Shown in pieces: positions 51,101 to 60,100 of a stretch of DNA of 64,000 nucleotides. The notes below the pieces were generated by a model, which was not told where the DNA came from, made no database searches, and saw nothing but the letters and a program-made list of their open reading frames with translations. Origin of the DNA: Saturnia japonica (lineage: Eukaryota; Arthropoda; Insecta; Lepidoptera; Saturniidae). The position numbers were made by a program, and so were the translations under genes. The stretch is from NCBI GenBank assembly GCA_033032175.1, contig CM065324.1:2542001-2606000 (forward strand), read 5' to 3'. The stretch's first letter is position 1. The number at the start of each line of letters is the position of its first letter.

Positions 51101-54100
51101 TGTGCGGGTTATCAAATGACCAGACGATAGCTCTGGTCTATACTATGGACTATTGATTCCGTGGTTTCCGCACTTTGAAAACTATTACTGGATTGCCGAG
51201 TAAAAATACGTCGATGACTATAAATTCAACTTTTATTGATCACTATTTAACATATCTGAGTTTACTATCCACGATTAGTACATATTTGTAATAAGTCCAA
51301 ATTTAACTCAAGACAGATATCGGCTTTCCTCTTATCTATTCAAGCTATAGGATATGGATATATATTATGTAGATACGAAAAACTATCCATTGTTAGGTTA
51401 TAGAAAACGGCCGTATATCATCAGCTATCTATCAATGGAAGTCCCGTCAAAATCGGTCCAACCGCTCGGAGATTACCCGGAACAAACAGACAGACAGACA
51501 GATAGACAAAAATTTTTAAAATGGGCTATTTGTTATAGATATCTTATATACTTTCATATGCATTTAGTAAAAAACTGTTATTTTGACATTACAAAGAGAC
51601 ACTTCATATTTATTAACTGTATAGATTTAAAAGAACTCATAATACAAAAATCTAAATTTTATATGTCGTTCATCAATGTTCATTAAGCAAGCCTGTTGAA
51701 ATTCTTCTTCTTGCTAAGTATGAAGAACCTGATATCATAGGAAGAAAGCAATACTTTTGACTAATTAGCAGTGATCGGCACGACCTGTGCCACACCGCGG
51801 GATTCAAGAGTAAAATAATAATATGGACATGACATGATTCGCTAAAATTAAGAGTTATGTATTTGTAAATAGAAGTCAGAATATTAAATAAACTCGTAAA
51901 ATGTATAATTTTTCATTAAAGAAAATATTGATAATCCATGGTTTCATTTTATACTGCGTAAAATATTACGTGCACTCATATAAAATATAAATTCCGACGC
52001 TGTATCAATAAAAAAAAGCAAAAAATATTTTGAGGAAGCCGAACACAAAAAGAGATTTAATTTACATACACGAAAATTATGAAATAATTGAAATTGCCTT
52101 GACAAGACTACAAGCTCGCGATACTACAATTGTTGATACTTTAGAAATATTTGACGAAGTTCGCACATTAATGTATTGGAGATCTAATCTAGTTATACAA
52201 GCCAAATTAGAAGCAGTCACTCACGTCAGTGGAAGTAGAAAGAAGTTTTTCGGCATATAAATGGATTTTAGATGTAAAAAGAAATAGATTGAAAATAGAA
52301 AACATCGAAAAAATTATGATCTGCTATTATAATTTTATACAGACAAAAGAGAAGTGAAATGTTCATGTTTATTAACATAGTTATATTGTATATTTATTGT
52401 TTATCTATAAAACACATGTTAATTTATTGTAGAGTTCATAATTAATTAATTATGGTAAAAATCATTAATCTTATCGCCGTTACGGACTTACTGTAATGAG
52501 AATATATTATTTTCGTTCGCCGCTTCGAAAGCTGGAATCCCGGGGAATATCCATATTCACATAATGATTGAGGTCATTGACACCATGTGGCACGGGTCGT
52601 GCCGATCACTGCTAATTAGGTATTTAAGGTTCCACGAACTGCTTAATAAGCGGTTCCTAAATTGTAATCTTTAACATTAATGAGAAATATATAATAGAAA
52701 CCGATTCTCCGTTAAAATACCTATACAAATTGCAATTACAACGCTGTGACGATACTTACGATTTCATGAAATCTAATGCTCCCCAACTCTAAGTATTGAG
52801 TAGCTAGCAATGTGTTGATGTACTGGGCCTCTTCATCCGTGAGGCCGATTTCCAAAGCAATATCACTCTCAGCTCTAAAATTTAATTGATCACTATACAT
52901 TTTAAAAGAAATAATAGAAAGCTTACTAGAATGTTGTATTTTTATAAATTTTATTCATTTCAAGAAATTTAAATTCAAATTTTAATAATTTCTCCGTATT
53001 TAATGATTCTAAAACCGAAACATTTTAAAACACTTTCAATTTCTTGCACGAGTAAAGTAATACATGGGTTATTCTACATCGTTGTTACTGTTACACGGCC
53101 GTGACTGTGGAAATACTCTGGTGGAACTCACTTCCATAGATAAATATAGTATACTCTAACTCACTAAACATAAGTAGCCAAGTCTCAGAACCCTTTGAAA
53201 CGTATGCTAAGTGATTTTTACTTGCAGCAGTTAAATATTTCACAGATTTTATACAATAGACATTAAGCACACCTAGACTTATTTTCTCGTGTACCCCTAC
53301 AAGAGTGAATGCATGCAGTACTATATCAATAAGTCAAAGTAGATGTAGGTTAACTATGATAAACAGCCAGTTTTCTGTTTATTTGTAGCTTAAAACTAAA
53401 AACCAGCAAGCTACAGTGTCTTCTTTACATACCTGAACATTCCCAAGAAATAGAAATTGAGCCAAAAGTATAAAAGGGTCTGCATCACCAGAACTCCTGG
53501 CAGATTTAGGAGCATAAAGTGTGGGAACTCTATTTTCGGTCCTTTCGGAAATAGTCTATAATTAATTGAAAATCCTGATTAAATGTTTAAAAAAATGACA
53601 ACCAAAAAGGCAATGTTGTTGTAGTATAATTATTTTTCTTGCCAGATTCTCATACATTCTTCTAGTCACTTGATAGTTATAGGCATTTTATATGTCTACC
53701 AGCTGTGCACCATGATTTCACCCGAAAAATAGCAAAAAAATCTGAAGAGGGATACCTGTCACCTAGCGGGGTCCTAGCGGTATGAAATATACTTTTCGGA
53801 AACATGCATGGAAATATTGTCATTATTTTCGATAAAAGAACACGCGAAGTATTGAATTTACGGACATTCCAAGGATGATGAAAGAGATCCAATCAAAGAG
53901 TATTTAATAACCCCAGCACGCCGTTTCATACAATATTGCTGCAGCGCGGCAGCGTTGTAATGTTCCAAATTCAAAAAACGCTCCTGCAATGGATTTGATT
54001 TTCGGACATTCCAAGGATGATGAAAGAGATCCAATCAAAGAGTATTTAATAACCCCAGCACGCCGTTTCATACAATATTGCTGCAGCGCGGCAGCGTTGT

Positions 54101-57100
54101 AATGTTCCAAATTCAAAAAACGCTCCTGCAATGGATTTGATTTTCTTTGTCCGTAAATTCGATCGATCGACCGCTTCGCGTGTTCTTTTTTCGAAAATAA
54201 TGACAATATTTCCATGCATGTTTGAGAAAACGTATATGCCTCGGCGGAAATGGCAATTGCCTGTCTCGTATTAGTGAAGTCCTCGTCTACGTCTTGGCCT
54301 TCAAACTTATACTCGACCTGAAATTGCCTATTTTACGGCCTTTGCAATAATGTACTATTCGAACTATTCTCATAACTATCAAATACATATATGTACATAA
54401 AAAAATCATAAAAATCGGTCCAGCCGTTTCCGAGGAGTGCAACCACAAACACCGTGACACGAGATTTTTATATATAACATTTTGGTTTTATGTAGGACTA
54501 GCTGTGCCTGTGGCTTCGCTCACGTGGGCTACAGAATGCTCGCGCGAATCTTGCTCCACTGCTCCCCGCTATTTTAATGATAAAAATGCTTATTGTGGGT
54601 GTTCCAATTATAAGACAGATGTATTTTCTATAATTGATGGAGGGAGGGATGAAATTTCTATAATTATGTAGTACCTTAATTTGCTATATCTCTTATTGTT
54701 TACTCAGCATATGCCATTTAAGCGCCCGAATTGGCTCACCATGACCAGTTTTTTTAATTTGTGCGGAACCCTATTTCTTTTTCTAAAATAAAAGTAGCCT
54801 AAGTTACTCCCTATATATCAGCAATCTATCAATGAAAGTCCCGTCTAAATGGGTCCAACCGTTTCGAAGATTACCCGGAACAGACCAACGACAGACAGAC
54901 AGACAAATTTTTGTTATAGGTATCGTATATTCATTCATATGCATTTAGTAGAAAGCTGTTATTTTGACATTACAAACAGACACTTAAATTTTATTAATTG
55001 TATAGATTCAAGAACGAATTAATAAATTAGAAACTTAACATTATCGATTTTCATTGATTATTTTATTGTTTTTATCTCGGAAATTGTTAATCATAATTAT
55101 TATTATTCGAATACGAGTAAAAATATTAACTTACGTTTCACAATAAATCTTGAATACCTGATTGGTTTGGCTTCCCATTATTGTTGCTATTCCACCTAAA
55201 AAATATTTTAAAATGTATTTCGGTATATCATTACAACAATATATCATTGGCTAAATACAGTTTCTTGTTGTAAATCGGTTGTTCCCTATCTTCTAATATA
55301 CCTAGATTTTTAATGTCTTTCAAAAAAGTCGGTCAAAATCCCCAGGAAGCGAGACCAGGCAATGTGGGTGTGGGCGGCGCTTTGATCTCTCGTCTTCCTT
55401 CGCCTTGGTGTGCCTGGGGTGAGTTGGTTTTCCAGAGCTCCTTGGGGAACTGTGGTTCAAGGTCGATAGCGCGCCAGTGATACCTATTGTATTACAAGCT
55501 TCCATTGGCTGCGGTGGCCGCTTACCATCAAGTGGACCGTATCCTTGATTGCCAAAAAATATTCTTTTAGTGTGGATACATATAGCTCGGGTTACAAGAG
55601 GACCTCTTTACGGTGTGCTCGCAAGAATGATTAGGCACCAATGACTTTTATAAATAGACGCGCTATACTCTCACTAAAAGCAATTTGAAAACTGCACAAA
55701 TATTGTTATCAATATGTTCTAACAAAAGGGATAGCAAATCACAGCGTAAGGCGGAAACCCTGTTGTCAAAATAGGATAAAAGTTTATTTTCGCTGACACC
55801 AGTATTAAGTTCAAAGTGAACTGATGGCAATTGTCACTCATTCAGGATGCCATGTAAAGAGCGTCAATGCTGTATGTACTTATGAAATATTATTTGTAGG
55901 CACCCTAATATTTGAATGAAGACTATTGTCTGCTAAAAGTAGGTACTATAATAAGATGAAAAGTGGTTACGATACACCAGGTAAATAATGTCTTAATCCT
56001 TTTGCACACTCAATAATTTATTAGAGATGAGTAGGTAGTAAGTAGGTTTGATCAGTTTTCTCCCAATCATTGCTAAACAACGTTTCGAGCCGTTGCCCCA
56101 TGTAGAAGTAGGTACGTCTGCTTTCACAGTTTGCAAATTTAGCTTACATAATCTAGCGATTCATTGAGATAACAAACTACAGTTATACATATACTTTATT
56201 CAAATGTAAACAAGAGTGATAATTAAAAATTCACGACTGAAGAATTTTGTTAGCTGCTCGGTGGAATTCAGTTTCCAAAAAGATTCCGTAGACTAAACTA
56301 CTTTGCTAAAGACGTTATAGATTTCATGCTGTATTATACTAGAGTATTTATTCGCAATTTACTAGTATTGTTGCGGACAGCGAGCGGGGCGAGCGAATAA
56401 CGATAGTCTAATAGTATAGAATGAACAAGTAAATGAAATAATATGTGTTAGGAATAAGGTTTATAAATACGTGTTAGGAATAGATATAATAATATGAACT
56501 GAATATGTGTGAATATGTGTATTTTAAAACGATTAGAATAAGAATATAGCTAGTTGTAAGTTTAAATGTATAAATTTCTCCTTCTGAGGTAAACGATAAC
56601 TCGGACGGGCCTGGGAATCTTAGCCTTTGCCTTTTTGCATAGTTAAGCCCCAGGTGTCTCCTACCCAACCCTTCCTATCCTTACCATTCCATCCTCGTGG
56701 TTGTTTGGGCGGAGCCGCGGTTTTACCGGTCTGCGTCCTCTGCCACGAGACTGCTAGGGACTCCCCTAGGGAAACGATAGGTCCTTTCCTGTGCGTCATT
56801 ACACCGTGACACACAGGTCTCATTGCTCCGGGCTCGAGGAGCCCGTTAAACTCATTTGACGTACCCCCCTGCCCTCCAGGCAGGGAGGTTTCTTAAATTC
56901 ACTCCCCCGCCCCCCCAACCGCCAGCGAGATGGCAAAAGAAATAACAGTGCACGAATATGAGCTTCATAAGGTCTTCAACTTTATGAAGCTCCGAGTCCC
57001 TGACTTGTACGCCGAGTACACAGCCACACTCAAAGTAACTCCCGGTGCGACATACGAGCTAGTCGACTCCGAACCCGCCGCCGTCGCGTCTACCTCCACC

Positions 57101-60100
57101 GTCGTCGCGTCTACATCCGCCGTCGCGTCCATATCCGCCAACGCGCCCACCGCCAACGTTCCCACCGCCGCTGCACCCATCGTCGTCGCGCCATACTTAA
57201 ACCCCGCCGTGCCTACACCTGAAGACATTCTGTCCAAAGGCCATGGTGCGCGCCGCCCCTCTCGCTCTAACTCGCGAAACTCTATTCCCCGCGGAAGGCG
57301 CTCCGATACGCCTGCAGGCAAAGCACTTCCCGTGCATAACTCCTTCGCAGCTCTCCCTGTAGAGTCTCCCGTATCCACTGATCCGAATCAGATGGATCAA
57401 ACAATCCCCAACATCCGGCCCGCTGCCAACGATGACGACGGTTTTTCCACCGTCGTATCTATAAAAACGAAACGCGCCGCTAACAGCGACGAAGACAGGG
57501 CCCCAAAAGCACCGAGACCGGATCTCGACACGCGCACCCCCATTCCCACGTCTCCCACGCGACCTGCGCCCGCGCCCGCGGCAGGCCCTCCCGGGAGGAA
57601 AGCCCGCCCCCCGCCCGTTATTGTCCAGGACAAAGCCGCCTGGACAAAGTTAGAGTCAAATATTAGACTCTCAAAAATCCCCTACACGAAAGCCCGTAGC
57701 ATCGCCACGGGCATACAAGTCTCGGTGAGCACGTCGGACGCCCACCGAGACCTCACTAGGCTCCTCACGGAGAAAAAACTAGCGTACTATACGTACACAC
57801 TAAACAAAGACCGGAAACTCCGCGTCGTAATCCGTAGAATCCCCTTCGAGATCCCCCCTGAGGAAGTACTCGAATCCCTCCGCTCCCAAAACTATCCGGT
57901 GCACGAAGTACACCGGATGTACGGCCCAGACAGAAAACCATTCCCTATGGTAGTGGTTATTCTAGATAGAACCCCCGAGGGTAAAGCTATCTATAACATA
58001 GCTACTGTGTGCGGCCTCTCAGGCATCACAGTAGAAAACCCATACAAGAATAGAATCCCGACGCAGTGTCACAACTGCCAATTGTACGGGCACTCCTCCC
58101 GCCACTGTCATCTCACTCCAAGGTGCGTCAAGTGCCCCAAGAATCACTTCACTAGGGAGTGTCCCCGCACGCGCGACTCTCCCGGTGAGCCGAGCTGCGT
58201 ACTTTGCGGTCAAGAAGGGCACCCCGCGAACTATCGCGGGTGCCCAAAAGCCCCGCGCGCAACGCGCCCCCGACGGATGAGGCCACCCGCCCATCAGAGG
58301 GCACCTCACGCCCCCGTCGACCATGCCCCTCGCCCCCAACCACAGCCCCTGCTGTCAATGGAGGCTTTTCCTAACCTCCCGAACGCCGCCCGCGCTCTTG
58401 CGGCCGTTGTCCCCGCACCTAGTGTGCCCCCGCAGCCCATACTGGGCCCTCGGGCCCCGTGGGCCCCCGCTCGCCACAATCCCCAGCCCCTTATGGACTT
58501 GGAATTGGCCCCTAAACCACAGCCTCTTATGGCTGCTCAAACCTCCGCTCCACGCGGTTCTCCTCCTCCATCGGACGTTGTCCTTATTGCCCTGTTGCTC
58601 CGAGAGCACAGCGTCACGGAAGTCGGCGCATACGTCGACTATCTCAACGAACACGGTTGCATAATGACCGTGTGGAAATTCCCCCGGCTATCGGAGACGA
58701 TACACCGTCTAGACCTCGATGCCGCAAACCGTAAGCCTTCCAATGGATAAGTTAAAACCGAAAGGAATTAACATTGCCTTCTTTAACGCTAGGAACCTTG
58801 CTTCTCAGCGTGATCTCGTGGCTAACTTCCTAGTTGAGCGTCAGTTAGATGTGTTTCTCGTACAAGAAACACTTCTAAAACCTAGTAGGCGCAACCCTAA
58901 GGTCGCTAACTATAACATTATTAGAAATGACCGTGTTACCCAAGGAGGCGGCACTCTCATTTACTACAAACGTTCACTATACTGTATGCGAATTGACCCT
59001 CCCGAACTTACCATTTTGGAAGTTTCTATATGTAGACTAGGTATGACTGACCACCCGTCAATCATAATCGTATCCGCATATCTTTCACCATCGAAAAGAC
59101 TCCTCCGGTCCGATCTGGAGGCACTCTTTTCACTCGGTCCCTCCGTAATCATAGCAGGCGACCTCAACAGCGGTCACACTTGCTTTAACAGTTCGAGAGA
59201 CTCCCGTAACGGGAGTATACTCAATCAGCTATGCAATGACATAAACTTTGACGTGTTAGCTCCCTCCGAACCCACCCACTTTCAGGATCACTGTCGTCCG
59301 ACAGTCCTTGATGTGGCCTATTGAAAGGTATCGAGCTTCGGTTACAACTTTTAGAAGTCGTACACGAACTCGACTCCGATCACCGCCCGGTCATCCTCCG
59401 ACTAGGACATCCCTCCGACCATAGTCCTCCGTCCGTCCAGGTGGTTGACTACGCGAAACTCAAGCACTTACTCGCGGACAGGCCGTCCTCGGACAGCCTA
59501 GATAGGGTCCCTGACGTACTGCAGTCGGCCGCAGACGCCGACTTAGCGATCGATTCCCTCGTTGACCACCTCCAGTTCAGCATCAGAGAGGCCTCGAGAG
59601 AGGTCAAAACGGTGAGCGATCGCCGCTTTATACTCCCTGCCGACCTGCGAGCGTTAAAGACGGAAAAGAACGCCGCGACACGCGCTCACGACTCATTCCC
59701 GTCCAGGGAAAACTGCGCACGGTTACGCGCATTACAAAGAGAGTTCAAAGCTCGCATCACTGAATACAGAGGTCACAGCTGGGACAATCTCGTAGAGGGT
59801 CTCAGACCGTCCCATCTCACATACTGGAAGTTAGCCAGATCTTTAAAAATAGAACACTCCTCCCAACTACCACCCCTCGAAAGAGGCCCGGGCCTCCCAC
59901 TCGCGTTCGATAGCGAAGACAAAGCGGAGTGTTTTGCCGCAAGCTTGGAGAGCCAGTGCTCTCCAAACTGCGACAACATAGACGCCGTACATGTCAACAC
60001 AATCGAATCCTCGGTACAGGAACTCAGTTCGGTCCCACCCGCGGATACCCTAACTACGGTCACATCTGACGAAGTCTGTTCCGTCATTAAGGGCCTTAAG

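Larger units (their letters stand above)
43862..51250 (-). mobile_element. Decayed BEL/Pao LTR retrotransposon in intron 8 of gene B
   Basis: About 7.4 kb, transcribed leftward. Order from the right: 5' LTR, primer-binding site, gag, protease, reverse transcriptase, RNase H, integrase, then a 3' region and the 3' LTR. This is the BEL/Pao order, with integrase after RNase H and the BEL-type YMDD and peptidase-A17 region. Flanked by the 4-bp duplication CATA (43858-43861 and 51251-51254). Coding capacity is broken by in-frame stops near 50293, 50239, 48769 and 47529 and by frameshifts near 47660, 46520, 46100 and 45600. A truncated LINE (44148-44739) is inserted in its 3' part. The copy cannot be autonomous. 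Confidence 0.88.

Noticed and set aside
56965..57633. Minus-strand frames of 78-137 codons opposite LINE ORF1
   Set aside because: Antisense shadows of a GC-rich coding region.
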